The notes beneath the pieces were generated by a model. It was not told the DNA's origin. It was given only the letters and a program-made list of their open reading frames with translations, and made no database searches. Positions 1 through 8,400 of a DNA stretch of 64,000 nucleotides are shown piece after piece (the stretch's first letter is position 1; each line of letters opens with the position of its first letter). The stretch comes from Spirochaetota bacterium (GTDB lineage Bacteria > Spirochaetota > Spirochaetia > Treponematales > UBA12059). The DNA is taken from contig JAKLDN010000004.1 in the NCBI GenBank assembly GCA_022703505.1, positions 62,001-126,000 on the forward strand. The letters run 5' to 3'. The position numbers and the translations under genes were made by a program.

Positions 1-263
1 TCCTGGAAACCATGGCCCAGTGCGGGGGTGTGGGGGTCAAACTCCAGGGGATCGTGCCCGCGGGAACCTTCTTCTTCGCCGCCATGGACGGCATCAAGTT
101 CCGCAAGCCCGTGTACCCCGGGGATACCTTCGAGATCGAGATCGTCAACCTCCGGGCCTCCAGCCGGGCGGTCAAGCAGCAGGGCATGGGCTACGTGAAC
201 GGCGAGAAGGCCGTGGAAGCCTCCTGGCTCTGTCTGGTGGGGGTGGAGGGAGGTCCGTCGTGA
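1..263 (+). CDS. fabZ: 3-hydroxyacyl-ACP dehydratase FabZ, C-terminal part (5' end outside window)
   Basis: This is the C-terminal half of a hotdog-fold dehydratase of type II fatty acid synthesis, which removes water from 3-hydroxyacyl-ACP. The frame is open to the window edge, with whole codons from base 3, and reads LETMAQCGGV. This matches the FabZ motif LEAMAQ, which contains the catalytic Glu (codon at 6-8). The catalytic His would lie upstream, outside the window. The later segments GIKFRKPVYPGD and the strand ending in SWLCLV fit FabZ rather than FabA. The stop overlaps the GTG of the next gene by four bases (GTGA), so dehydratase and enoyl reductase are probably translationally coupled. 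Confidence 0.85.
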   Translation, partial: LETMAQCGGVGVKLQGIVPAGTFFFAAMDGIKFRKPVYPGDTFEIEIVNLRASSRAVKQQGMGYVNGEKAVEASWLCLVGVEGGPS

Positions 264-1435
264 AGCCGATGATCCGGAACAACATCTGCATGAACGCCCA
301 CGGCCCGGGCTGCGAGGCCCTGACCGAGGGGTGGATAGCCCGGGCCCTGGAAGGAAAGCCGGCTATCCAGTCCGCCGTCGGAACCTCGGCCAAGAAGTAC
401 CGGTCCGTCCTGGTCCTGGGGGGCTCCACAGGCTACGGCCTGGCTTCCCGGATCGTGGCCGCCTTCTGCCTGGGAGCCGACACGGTATCCGTCTCCTTCG
501 AGCGGGAACCGAGCGACAAGCGGGCGGGAACACCGGGCTGGTACAACAACCGTGCCTTCGACCGGGCGGCCGTCGGGGCGGGCCTCCGGTCCTGGGGCCT
601 GGACGCGGACGCCTTCGCGGACTCCACCCGGGAGGCGGTGATCGCCCTGGCCCGGGAGAAGGGGCTCATCTTCGACCTGGTGGTCTACTCCCTGGCCTCC
701 CCGGTGCGTACGGATCCCAAGACCGGCCAGATGTACCGCTCGGTCATCAAGCCCCTGGACCGGCCCTACGAGGGGATCAACCTGGACGTCTTCTCCGGGA
801 AGATCTCCCGGGCCACGGTCCAGCCGGCCTCTGCCGAGGAGGCGGAGCACACGGTCAAGGTGATGGGCGGCGAGGACTGGGAACTCTGGATCCGCGCCCT
901 GCGGAACACGGGGGTCCTGGCCCCGGACGCCGAGACCCTGGCCTACACCTACATCGGCCCGGAGCACTCCTGGCCGATCTACCGGTCCGGCGCTCTGGGC
1001 AAGGCCAAGGCCCACCTGGAGGCCACGGCCCGGACCCTGGACTCCCTGCTCAAGCCCGGCGGGGGAGCCGCCTGGGCGGCGGTCATGAAGGCCGTGGTGA
1101 CCCGGGCCTCCGCGGTCATACCGGTCATCCCCCTCTACGTCTCCACCCTCTTCAAGGTGATGAAGGAGAAGGGAGTCCACGAGGACTGCCTGGACCAGGG
1201 ACTGCGGCTTTTCCGGGACCGCCTGCTCCGGAAGGACGTGCCCACGGACCCGGAACGCCGGATCCGCCTGGACGACCTCGAGATGAGCCCGGAGATCCAG
1301 TCGGAGACCACCCGCAGGATGATGACCGTGACGGAAGAGAACGCCGAGGCCGTGACGGACGCCGAGGGCTTCCGGACGGACTTCCTCCAGGCTCACGGTT
1401 TTGCTGTACCCGGCGTGGACTACGGGGAGGACTGA
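260..1435 (+). CDS. fabV: trans-2-enoyl-ACP/CoA reductase FabV
   Basis: NADH-dependent enoyl reductase of the FabV type, 391 residues (family about 400), catalysing the last step of each fatty-acid elongation cycle or crotonyl-CoA reduction. The N-terminus VKPMIRNNICMNAHGPGCEA is family-typical. The dinucleotide site is GGSTGYGLASR, and the catalytic Y-x8-K is Tyr241/Lys250 within YIGPEHSWPIY. I chose the GTG at 260 because GGAGGGAGG lies just upstream and the product then begins like known FabV proteins; the frame is open further upstream only by chance. It overlaps fabZ by four bases. FabV enzymes are naturally poorly sensitive to triclosan (family knowledge). No FabI or FabK is seen nearby. 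Confidence 0.93.
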   Translation: MKPMIRNNICMNAHGPGCEALTEGWIARALEGKPAIQSAVGTSAKKYRSVLVLGGSTGYGLASRIVAAFCLGADTVSVSFEREPSDKRAGTPGWYNNRAFDRAAVGAGLRSWGLDADAFADSTREAVIALAREKGLIFDLVVYSLASPVRTDPKTGQMYRSVIKPLDRPYEGINLDVFSGKISRATVQPASAEEAEHTVKVMGGEDWELWIRALRNTGVLAPDAETLAYTYIGPEHSWPIYRSGALGKAKAHLEATARTLDSLLKPGGGAAWAAVMKAVVTRASAVIPVIPLYVSTLFKVMKEKGVHEDCLDQGLRLFRDRLLRKDVPTDPERRIRLDDLEMSPEIQSETTRRMMTVTEENAEAVTDAEGFRTDFLQAHGFAVPGVDYGED

Positions 1436-1442
1436 TGTACCG

Positions 1443-1462
1443 CGGGCGGCCCGTGCCGCCCG
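1443..1462 (+). terminator. GC-rich hairpin after fabV
   Basis: A perfect 8-bp stem (CGGGCGGC / GCCGCCCG) with loop CCGT starts eight bases after the fabV stop. There is no T-tract, so it may protect the 3' end or act as a weak or factor-assisted terminator. Confidence 0.45.
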
Positions 1463-1890
1463 CCCGTGAACCGAGCACCGCACGCTTTCCCGGCCGCCGG
1501 GAAAGCCTTGCCGGTGAGGCCTCCGCCCCGGGCGGGATCTTCACCGGCCAGCCGCGGCCGCGCCCGGACCGTCGAGGAGGAGGCAGCCCAGAACCAACAT
1601 GAACCCACAAGGATACCAACCCGTAGATTGTCCGGAGCCCGGATACCTCCGGGGCTCGACGGCGGGCGAACGGCGGCAAAAAAGGAGACAGTCCCCAGGA
1701 TCCAGGACTCAGATGACGGGAGCCGGGTGTCGGGACTCGGGGGACGGGAACCCGGGAGAGCCGGACCCGGACCACCCCGGGTCCTTCCTGTCGGATGCCC
1801 CGGAAGCCGGAAATCAGGCTGATTCTACGAAACTTCACATAAAACCATACTGAACAATATTATCTGAACTCACCCCGTATTCTCTCTTCC

Positions 1891-1926
1891 GTCCACTGTC
1901 CACTGTCCACTGTCCACCGTCCACCG
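1891..1926. repeat. CACTGTC tandem heptamer array
   Basis: About five head-to-tail copies of a 7-base word (CACTGTC, the last ones CACCGTC) end one base before the rsmE -10 hexamer. A relative (TGTCCACCGACCACCGACC) occurs at about 8373. The repeat sits where the -35 region of rsmE should be. Confidence 0.7.
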
Positions 1927-1927
1927 C

Positions 1928-1933
1928 TATACT
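1928..1933 (+). promoter_or_regulatory. -10 box of a leaderless rsmE promoter
   Basis: TATACT is followed by six bases and then the ATG of rsmE, so a start site seven bases after the box would fall on the A of ATG. There is no Shine-Dalgarno. The -35 region lies within the CACTGTC array and has no good TTGACA match. Confidence 0.55.
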
Positions 1934-1939
1934 CCCCCC

Positions 1940-2719
1940 ATGAACCTCCTGGTCCTGGAACCCCGCGAAATCGGAACCCCCCTGCCCCGCTCCGATCGAC
2001 GGGTGGAGCACACGAGGAAAATCCTCAAAAAAGGGGTCGGCGACGTTCTGGCCGCGGGACTCGCGGGAGGACCCGGGGATCCCTGCCCCCTGGGCACGGC
2101 CCGGGTGGAATCCTGGGACGGGAGCCGCATGGTCTTCTCCTTCGCACCCGAGCGGGAGGCCCCGCCCCTGCGCCCGGTCTCCCTGATCCTCGGATTCCCC
2201 CGGCCCATCCAGGTGACCCGCATCCTCAAGGACCTGTGCAGCCTGGGGGTCCGCCGCATCCTCATGGCCCCCACGGACCTGGGGGAGAAATCCTACGCGG
2301 ACAGTACGATCTTCAAGGAGCGGGACTTCCTCCGCCCCCTTTTGGAGGGGGCGGAGCAGGCGGGGAATCCCCGGCTTCCTGAGGCGGATGCCTTCCCGTC
2401 CTTGGCCGCCGCCCTGGCGGCCCTGGGCTCCGCCGCACCCGGGGAAACCCGGTGGGCCCTGGATCCGTACCGGGCGGAGGGAGCCTTCGGGAGCCTCCTG
2501 GACTTCGGCGCGGGCACTCCGGGCCCCGGTCCTTCGGGATCGGCCTCCCGGGCCTTCACCTTGGCCGTGGGCTCCGAGCGGGGCTGGACGGACCGGGAAC
2601 TCGACGCCCTGGCCGCCTCCGCCTTCCGCTTCGCCTCCCTGGGGGACCGTATCCTCCGCACCGAGACCGCCTGCGCCGTCGCGGTGACCCTCGCCCTCGC
2701 CTCCCTCGGCCGGCTTTAA
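1940..2719 (+). CDS. rsmE: 16S rRNA (uracil1498-N3)-methyltransferase RsmE
   Basis: SPOUT-class methyltransferase of about 259 residues that methylates U1498 in the decoding centre of 16S rRNA using S-adenosylmethionine. The N-terminal PUA-like part contains RVEHTRKILKKGVGD. The C-terminal knotted domain carries AVGSERGWTDRELDAL and SLGDRILRTETA, the RsmE signature around the SAM-binding knot; the usual GPEGG is altered to GSERG. A 20-residue Gly/Pro/Ser-rich insert precedes the knot. The start is the only ATG in reach, seven bases after TATACT. It converges on pepF; the stop codons overlap in TTAA. Confidence 0.88.
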   Translation: MNLLVLEPREIGTPLPRSDRRVEHTRKILKKGVGDVLAAGLAGGPGDPCPLGTARVESWDGSRMVFSFAPEREAPPLRPVSLILGFPRPIQVTRILKDLCSLGVRRILMAPTDLGEKSYADSTIFKERDFLRPLLEGAEQAGNPRLPEADAFPSLAAALAALGSAAPGETRWALDPYRAEGAFGSLLDFGAGTPGPGPSGSASRAFTLAVGSERGWTDRELDALAASAFRFASLGDRILRTETACAVAVTLALASLGRL

Positions 2720-4515
2720 GCCAGAAGCCCCTCCAGTTCGTCCACCAGGCGGGCGAACTCGGCGCAGGCCGCTTCCACGGGCCCCGGGGTGGACATGTCC
2801 ACCCCCGCCAGCTTCAGGGACTCGATGGGGAAGCGGGACCCCCCGGACTTGAGGAAGGCGAAGTAGGCGTCCCGCTCCGCCTTCCCGCCCTCCAGGACCC
2901 TCCGGGCCAGGGCCGCTGCCGCGGACACCCCGGTGGAGTACTTGTAGACGTAGAAGGCGTTGTAGAAGTGGGGAATCCGCAGGCCCTCCAGGTCGCTCGT
3001 CGGCTCGAAGACCAGGTCCGGCCCGAAGTATTTCTCAAGGAGTTTCCGGTATTCCGCCCGCAGGAAATCCACCGTCAGGGGGGTGCCGCCCTCCAGGGCG
3101 GCGTGGGAGAGCCGCTCGAACTCGGCGAACATGGTCTGCCGGTGCAGGGTCGCCAGAAGGTCGTCGACCTTGGTGTTCACCAGATAGGCCTTGAGGGCCT
3201 TGGAATCCGCGTTCCGGTACATGTACTCGAACAGGAGTTCCTCGTTGAAGGTGCTGGCCACCTCGGCCTCGAAGATCGTGTAGTTGTACTGGAGGAAGGG
3301 ATTGTTCCGGGCGGAATAGTAGGAGTGCATGGAATGTCCGCCCTCGTGGGCCAGGGTGAAGACGTCCCGGAGCACGTCCTCCTTGTAGTTCAGGAGGATG
3401 TAGGGATCCCCCGTGAAGGAGCCCGCCGAGAAGGCCCCGCTCCGCTTGCCCTTGTTCTCGTAGCGGTCCACCCAGGCGCCCGTGAGGCCCGCGCGGAGGG
3501 TGTCCACGTACTCGGGACCCAGGGGGGCCAGGGCCGCGCAGACCACCTCCACGGCCTCGTCGTAGGTGTACCGGGCCTTGGCCGCGGGCACCAGGGGGAC
3601 GTAGACGTCGTAGTGACGGAGCTCCGAAACGCCCAGGACCCGCTTGCGCAGGGAGTAGTACCGGTGCAGGGCCGGCAGGCTGGCCCCGACAGCGGACACG
3701 AGGTTGTCGTAGACAACCTCGGAGACGTCGTCCGGAAAGAGGGCCGCCGCCCGGGCGGAGGGGAAGTTCCGGACCTGGGCCCGGTACTTGTCCAGCTTGC
3801 AGGAGCCCGCGTAGAGCTGGGCCAGGGTGGTCTTGTGGGCCTCGAAGGATCCGTAGAACTGGAGATAGGCCTTGCGCCGCACCTCCCGGTCCGCGTGTCG
3901 GAGGAGGGAGGCGAAGGTGGACTGGCTGAGCTTGCGGGGCCCCTCGGGAGTCTCGACCTCCCCGAAATCCAGGTCCACGTTCGTGAGGACCGAGAAGGTC
4001 TCCTGGGCGGTCTGTGCGGCTTCGGCCTGGAGGGCCAGGAGGCGCTCCTCGGGCTCCGAGAGGACGTGGGGCTTGAAGCGGATCAGCTTGCGGAGGAAGA
4101 CCCGGTACTCCGCGAAGTCCTCGCGTCCGAGCCAGGCTTCCAGGGACTCGTCCGGTATCCTCTGGATCTCCGGAACCAGCCAGCTCCACTCGCCCTGTCC
4201 CTCCGTGGCGGCCATCATGTACCGGCCGGCCCGGGCGCGGTTCTCGGAATCCCCCTCGTCCTCGGTCTGCCGGAGATCGGCGTAGTACCCCAGACGCTCC
4301 TCCAGGATGCCGTAGTCCCGGAAGAAGGCCAGGGCCGCGAGGAGGCTCTCCGGTGACCGGGCCAGGGTTCCCTTGAAGGAGGCGATGCGGGGTATGCGGG
4401 ACTTGAGGTCCGAGAGTCCCCGCTCCCAGGCGGCGTCATCCGGAAAGAGCTTCGAAAGGTTCCAGCGGTCCTCGGGGCGGACATCCTTGCGCACGGGTAT
4501 ATCGTTCGCTGCCAT
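2716..4515 (-). CDS. pepF: oligoendopeptidase F (M3 metallopeptidase)
   Basis: Cytosolic zinc oligopeptidase of 599 residues, the usual PepF length, trimming short peptides. The zinc site is HEGGH at residues 390-394, in FTLAHEGGHSMHSYYS. The third ligand region follows with FEAEVASTFNEELL. I chose the ATG at 4515 over upstream in-frame codons because CAGGAGGATGACC immediately precedes it and the product then starts near the conserved RPEDRWNLSKLF. The gene is divergent from zwf and its stop shares bases with the rsmE stop. A cytosolic peptidase suits an organism with the oppABCDF importer found 9 kb away. Confidence 0.93.
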   Translation of the reverse strand: MAANDIPVRKDVRPEDRWNLSKLFPDDAAWERGLSDLKSRIPRIASFKGTLARSPESLLAALAFFRDYGILEERLGYYADLRQTEDEGDSENRARAGRYMMAATEGQGEWSWLVPEIQRIPDESLEAWLGREDFAEYRVFLRKLIRFKPHVLSEPEERLLALQAEAAQTAQETFSVLTNVDLDFGEVETPEGPRKLSQSTFASLLRHADREVRRKAYLQFYGSFEAHKTTLAQLYAGSCKLDKYRAQVRNFPSARAAALFPDDVSEVVYDNLVSAVGASLPALHRYYSLRKRVLGVSELRHYDVYVPLVPAAKARYTYDEAVEVVCAALAPLGPEYVDTLRAGLTGAWVDRYENKGKRSGAFSAGSFTGDPYILLNYKEDVLRDVFTLAHEGGHSMHSYYSARNNPFLQYNYTIFEAEVASTFNEELLFEYMYRNADSKALKAYLVNTKVDDLLATLHRQTMFAEFERLSHAALEGGTPLTVDFLRAEYRKLLEKYFGPDLVFEPTSDLEGLRIPHFYNAFYVYKYSTGVSAAAALARRVLEGGKAERDAYFAFLKSGGSRFPIESLKLAGVDMSTPGPVEAACAEFARLVDELEGLLA

Positions 4516-4557
4516 GGTCATCCTCCTGGTTCGATTCGGGCCTGGGTCGATCGGGTG

Positions 4558-4563
4558 AGTATA
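4558..4563 (-). promoter_or_regulatory. -10 box of the pepF promoter
   Basis: On the minus strand TGTATACT reads as an extended -10 element 42 bases before the pepF ATG. The -35 match is poor, which fits a TG-extended promoter. On the plus strand TTGACA at 4594-4599 could serve zwf, but no good -10 follows it. Confidence 0.45.
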
Positions 4564-4655
4564 CACCACCGGGCGCGTTTATCCACGGCGGGATTGACAC
4601 CCCGCGGCGGGGGGACGAACATTCCCGGGATACGACTCCACGAAAGGCGGACCGG

Positions 4656-6152
4656 ATGCGGGAAGGCATGGATACAGGACTCCGCTGCGACCTGGATTCG
4701 GAGCGGCCCGCCCCGGGCCCGGCGATGATCGTCGTCTTCGGCGGGACCGGGGACCTGGCGCGCCGGAAGATCGTACCCGCCCTGTACAACCTCCTGCGCG
4801 AGGGGCGGCTCCACCCGGACTCCCGGATCCTCTGCGCGGGCCGGAGGGCCCTGGATCCCCGCGAATACCGGGAGGGCCTTCGGGAGGCCGCCGCACGGTT
4901 CTCCCGGACCGGATTGGACCCCGCGGCCTGGGACCGCCTGGCCGCCCGGATCGAATACCGGGAGGGCGACCTCGATTCCCCGGCCCTCTACGATTCCCTG
5001 GCGCGGACGCTCTCCTCCCCGGGATCGCCCGCGGACGCCCTCTTCTACCTGGCGGTCTCTCCGGAGCAGTTCGGACCCGCGGCCCGGGGACTGGCCCGGG
5101 CGGGCCTGGGCACCGCGGGCCGGCACCCCGACGACACGGCGCCCTACCGGCGCCTGATCGTGGAAAAGCCCTTCGGCCGCGACCGGGCGAGCGCCCGGGC
5201 CCTCAACCTGGAGCTCCAGGACTGCTTCGCGGAGCGGGACATCTTCCGGATCGACCACTACCTGGGGAAGGAGACGGTCCAGAACCTCCTGTACCTGCGC
5301 TTCGCCAACTCCGTGTTCGAGCCCCTGTGGAACCGGCGCTACGTGGAGAGGGTGGAGATCGACGTGCTCGAGGAGGAGGGAATCGGCACCCGGGGGGGCT
5401 ACTACGATGGGGCGGGGGCCGCCCGGGACATGCTCCAGAACCACCTGGTCCAGCTGCTCTGCCTCACCGCCATGGAGCCCCCCGCGGGGCTCGATCCGGA
5501 GTCCATCCGGGACGAGAAGGTCAAGGTCCTGAAGTCCATCCCCGCCTATTCCCCGGAGGAGCTCCGAAGGCGTAGCCTGCGCGGCCAGTACGGGGCCGGA
5601 TCCGACGCCGCGGGCCGCCCCCTCCGGGGCTACCGGGAGGAGGACCGTGTACGCCCCGGGTCCCGGACCGAGACCTTCGCGGCCCTCCGCCTGGAGGTGG
5701 ACAACTGGCGCTTCGCGGGGGTGCCCTTCGTCCTCCGCACGGGCAAGGCCCTGGACCGCCGGGTCAGCGAGATCCGGGTCCTCTTCCGCAGGCCCCCGGG
5801 GACCCTCTTCCAGGGCAGCTGCGGGGACCGCCTGGGTCCCAACGGCCTCATCCTCCGGATCCAGCCCGACGAGGGTCTCTGGCTGACCTTCAACGCCAAG
5901 GTCCCCGGCCGGGCCGCAGTGGAAAGCGGGGCCCTCCGGTTCTCCTACCGGGAGAAGGCCGATTCCCTGCCCGAGGCCTACGAACGGCTCCTGGCCGACG
6001 CCCTGGCCGGGGACTCCACCCTCTTCATCCGGTCCGACGAGACCGAGGCCGCCTGGTCCCTGGTGGACCGCCTGGAGGAGGCCTGGGCGGACCCGGCCGC
6101 CGCGCCGCCGGTCCTCTATCCCGCGGGCTCCCCGCCCCCCGCGGCGCCCTGA
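4656..6152 (+). CDS. zwf: glucose-6-phosphate 1-dehydrogenase
   Basis: Oxidises glucose-6-phosphate to 6-phosphogluconolactone with NAD(P)+, the entry to the oxidative pentose phosphate pathway. It has 498 residues, the normal length. Visible are the dinucleotide motif FGGTGDLARRK near residue 28, EKPFGRD, and the catalytic and substrate site RIDHYLGKE at 198-206. The C-terminal half contains FVLRTGKAL and LILRIQPDEG as usual. The start could be 4656 or the ATG at 4668; AAAGGCGG upstream favours the first. The last 15 residues are Pro/Ala-rich and probably non-functional. pgl follows after seven bases, so the two successive enzymes are one operon. Confidence 0.95.
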   Translation: MREGMDTGLRCDLDSERPAPGPAMIVVFGGTGDLARRKIVPALYNLLREGRLHPDSRILCAGRRALDPREYREGLREAAARFSRTGLDPAAWDRLAARIEYREGDLDSPALYDSLARTLSSPGSPADALFYLAVSPEQFGPAARGLARAGLGTAGRHPDDTAPYRRLIVEKPFGRDRASARALNLELQDCFAERDIFRIDHYLGKETVQNLLYLRFANSVFEPLWNRRYVERVEIDVLEEEGIGTRGGYYDGAGAARDMLQNHLVQLLCLTAMEPPAGLDPESIRDEKVKVLKSIPAYSPEELRRRSLRGQYGAGSDAAGRPLRGYREEDRVRPGSRTETFAALRLEVDNWRFAGVPFVLRTGKALDRRVSEIRVLFRRPPGTLFQGSCGDRLGPNGLILRIQPDEGLWLTFNAKVPGRAAVESGALRFSYREKADSLPEAYERLLADALAGDSTLFIRSDETEAAWSLVDRLEEAWADPAAAPPVLYPAGSPPPAAP

Positions 6153-6159
6153 GGCCCCC

Positions 6160-6921
6160 GTGGAGATCCTGCGGTTTCCTACCGAGGAGGCGTGGATCGA
6201 GGCCGCCCGGACCGCCTTCCGGACGGCGGCCGCCGCCGCGAAGCTCCGCGGATCGGACACCCTCCGGCTCTGCCTGGCCGGAGGCCGGACCCCGGAGCCC
6301 GTGTACCGGGCCCTGGCCCGGATCCCCCTCCGGGACGTGCGGGTCGAGCTCTGGCTCGGGGACGAACGGGAGGTCGACCCGGCCTCCCCGGACCGCAACG
6401 GGGGCCTCGTCCTTCGGGCCTTCCGGGACTGCGCCTGGGATCCGGCCCCGGTCTTCTTGCTTTGGCCGGGAGGTCCCGGCACGGAGGCCTGCCGGGCCGT
6501 GGAAGCCCGGCTCGCGGGGCTGGCCGAGCCCATTTTCGACCTGTCCTTCCTGGGAATCGGCGAGGACGGCCACACCGCCGGGATCTTCCCCGGGGGTCCC
6601 GAGGCCGTTGAGACGTCGAGGCTGGCCGTGCCGAGCCGGGCTCCCTCGGAACCCCGGGCCCGGATGACCCTCTCCCCCCGCGCCCTGGCCTCCACCCGGA
6701 CGCTCCTCTATCTCCTCCGGGGGCCGGCCAAGCTCGGACTGGCGGAACGTTTGGCGGCAGGACCCGTCCCGGACGGACGAGCGGCTGTGGAGTACCCGCC
6801 GGACGGGCCGCGCTCCGGCGGAGCCTCCGGGACGCCCCGGGTACTCTTGCCCGCGGAGCTCGTGGCGCAGCGGGCCCGGGCCGTCGGCGCCGACGTGATC
6901 CTGTCGTACTGCGCGACCTGA
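6160..6921 (+). CDS. pgl: 6-phosphogluconolactonase
   Basis: Hydrolyses 6-phosphogluconolactone to 6-phosphogluconate directly after Zwf in the pathway. 253 residues of the NagB/DevB fold are visible. Motifs are LCLAGGRTPEPVYRAL, the strand VELWLGDEREVDP, and the family hallmark FLGIGEDGHTAGIFPG with the catalytic His. The GTG start lies seven bases after the zwf stop without a strong Shine-Dalgarno, so it probably relies on coupling to zwf. No gnd gene is in the window. Confidence 0.9.
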   Translation: MEILRFPTEEAWIEAARTAFRTAAAAAKLRGSDTLRLCLAGGRTPEPVYRALARIPLRDVRVELWLGDEREVDPASPDRNGGLVLRAFRDCAWDPAPVFLLWPGGPGTEACRAVEARLAGLAEPIFDLSFLGIGEDGHTAGIFPGGPEAVETSRLAVPSRAPSEPRARMTLSPRALASTRTLLYLLRGPAKLGLAERLAAGPVPDGRAAVEYPPDGPRSGGASGTPRVLLPAELVAQRARAVGADVILSYCAT

Positions 6922-6982
6922 AACCCGATCCCCCGGGCTCGATAAATGGCCCGAACGTCTTTCAAATCTCCGGGCCGCGTCC

Positions 6983-6988
6983 TACAAT
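6983..6988 (+). promoter_or_regulatory. -10 box of a leaderless promoter for the SpoIIE-type phosphatase gene
   Basis: TACAAT is followed by seven bases and the ATG at 6996, with no Shine-Dalgarno between. A transcript starting at the usual distance would begin at or one base before the ATG. The -35 candidate TTTCAA (6960-6965) is weak. Confidence 0.5.
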
Positions 6989-6995
6989 TACCCCG

Positions 6996-8228
6996 ATGGA
7001 AACCAAGTCCCCGGCAGATTCCGACGGCTCGATCCTGGCCGCGGTCATGGGCTCCGCCCACCAGCACCTCCTGTCCCTGGGGGAGGACGGCACCGTCCTG
7101 GCCTTCCTTCCGACGGAAACACCTCTCCTGGGCCGGACCCGGGAGGAGGTCGTGGGGCGGAAGCTGGACGCCCTGTTCCGGGCCGACTACGTCCGGGTCT
7201 TCGACGGCAAGGACGCCTGGAACGAGATCGTCTACCTGGAGGGAACGGACGGGAAGCCCCGCCCCTTCGGGGTCCGCCGCATACCCGCGGACCGGGAGCC
7301 CTTTCCGGCCCTGGTACCCGGAGCCCGGGAGCATCTCCTGGTGAACGAGCTCCTCATCTACGGGGCCCTGGAGGACCTTCACGAACGGACCCTGGCCGAG
7401 CACGCCCAGGAGCTGGAGGCGGTCAACGAAAAGCTCAAACGCCAGACCCACCAGCTCCGCAAGGCCCTGGAGATCCTGGAATCCCGGAACCGGCAGATGA
7501 TCAAGGAGCTCAACCTGGCGGTGGAGCTCCAGAAATCCCTCCTGCCCAAGTCCTATCCCCCCACTCCCTCGGCGGTCTTCACCCACCGGTACATACCCCT
7601 GGCCATGGTCGGGGGGGACTTCTTCGCCCTCTCCAAGATGGAGGGGGACCGGGTGGGAATCCTCATCGCCGACGTATCGGGGCACGGCGTGGCCCCGGCC
7701 TTCATCACCGCCATGATCCGGAGCCTCTTCGACTACCTGCATCCCCGGGAGGACTCGCCCGCGGAGGTGATCCGCCGGATCAACGAGGAGTTCTCCAAGA
7801 TCGTGAACACCGACCACTTCGTCACGGCCTTCTACGGCATCTTCGATTTCGAGGCCATGTCCTGCACCTACTGCGGGGCGGGCCACCCTCCTCAGCTGAT
7901 CGTCCATTCCGACGGGACCGTGACCCGCCTGGCCTCGGAGGATCCCATCATCGGAATGACCGAGGACTGCGACTACCACGACCGCTCGGCCGCCCTGGCG
8001 GGCGGGGACCTCCTGTGCTTCTACACCGACGGGGTCCAGGAAGCTCGGAACGCCCAGGACGAGATGTTCGGGGTCCGGGGGATCGAGGAGACGGTGATCC
8101 GGAACCGGAACTCGGACCTGGAGGCCGTGGCGGACGCCCTGATCACCGGGGTCATCCAGTTCATGAAGGATCCCTTCTTCGAGGACGACATCACCGTGGT
8201 GCTGGGGCAGGTCATCGAGAGCCTATGA
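6996..8228 (+). CDS. PAS-like/SpoIIE PP2C-type serine phosphatase
   Basis: A 410-residue signalling phosphatase. The N-terminal 110 residues look like a divergent PAS sensor (SAHQHLLSLGEDGTVLAF). Residues about 125-180 form a charged helix, likely a coiled coil (EHAQELEAVNEKLKRQTHQL). A SpoIIE/RsbU domain follows with GGDFFAL, the metal-site motif IADVSGHGVAPAF, CGAGHPPQL and FYTDGVQEA. No signal peptide or membrane segment is seen, so it is cytosolic. Relatives dephosphorylate anti-anti-sigma factors; no such partner is adjacent, so its target is unknown. The last codons and the stop lie inside the left arm of a perfect hairpin (8216-8255). Confidence 0.88.
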   Translation: METKSPADSDGSILAAVMGSAHQHLLSLGEDGTVLAFLPTETPLLGRTREEVVGRKLDALFRADYVRVFDGKDAWNEIVYLEGTDGKPRPFGVRRIPADREPFPALVPGAREHLLVNELLIYGALEDLHERTLAEHAQELEAVNEKLKRQTHQLRKALEILESRNRQMIKELNLAVELQKSLLPKSYPPTPSAVFTHRYIPLAMVGGDFFALSKMEGDRVGILIADVSGHGVAPAFITAMIRSLFDYLHPREDSPAEVIRRINEEFSKIVNTDHFVTAFYGIFDFEAMSCTYCGAGHPPQLIVHSDGTVTRLASEDPIIGMTEDCDYHDRSAALAGGDLLCFYTDGVQEARNAQDEMFGVRGIEETVIRNRNSDLEAVADALITGVIQFMKDPFFEDDITVVLGQVIESL

Positions 8229-8279
8229 TCGGCTTTAGCCGATCATAGGCTCTCGGCAACGAAGCGCTTCGCGCTTCGT
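8216..8279. repeat. Two perfect tandem hairpins, the first overlapping a stop codon
   Basis: Hairpin one has an 18-bp perfect stem (8216-8233 with 8238-8255, arm CGAGAGCCTATGATCGGC) and loop TTTA. Its left arm encodes the last residues and the stop of the phosphatase gene. Hairpin two has a 9-bp perfect stem (ACGAAGCGC, 8259-8267 with 8271-8279) and loop TTC. The following TCGATCTCTTTAAGG has a short T-run. Together they would terminate the phosphatase transcript. The arrangement resembles the cluster at 56403-56529. Confidence 0.8.
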
Positions 8280-8372
8280 CGATCTCTTTAAGGACCCAGG
8301 CGAAAGGGCCGACTAGTGGTCGATGACTCCGACGCCTCAGCGGATACCGTTCACGTCACCCTGGTATGCCTC

Positions 8373-8400
8373 TGTCCACCGACCACCGACCACTGTTCAC
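8373..8400. repeat. CCACCGA/CCACTGT short tandem words
   Basis: TGTCCACCGACCACCGACC followed by ACTGTTCACCG is a degenerate relative of the CACTGTC array upstream of rsmE. It lies between the phosphatase hairpins and the 3' end of the M28 gene, covering its last codon and stop. Confidence 0.5.

Larger units (their letters stand above)
1436..1939. other. 504-base non-coding gap between fabV and rsmE
   Basis: I find no convincing gene here; the short frames have neither a good start nor a recognisable product. The gap holds the fabV hairpin and a second inverted repeat CCGGTGA...TCACCGG (about 1514-1546). At about 1700-1750 a segment containing GACGGGAGCCGGG and GGACTC recurs near 35230-35275. 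An A/T-richer stretch (about 1820-1880) and a CACTGTC tandem repeat next to the rsmE -10 box complete it. It looks like a collection of dispersed intergenic repeats. Confidence 0.6.

Noticed and set aside
1466-1853. Small frames of 84 and 118 codons in the fabV-rsmE gap
   Set aside because: No good ribosome site, composition follows the repeats, and no recognisable product.
1891-1926. CRISPR array
   Set aside because: Unit is seven bases with no spacers; also rejected for the GTGAAT, GGACTCA and GAACAGGAT elements.
2452-4356. 634-codon frame opposite pepF
   Set aside because: Fully antisense to a gene with clear M3 motifs; composition is that of a shadow frame.
4526-4545. GGTTCGATTCGGGC resembling a tRNA T-arm
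   Set aside because: No acceptor or anticodon arms around it; it lies in the pepF leader.
8216-8279. Insertion-sequence end or attachment site
   Set aside because: No transposase or integrase frame and no target duplication seen nearby.
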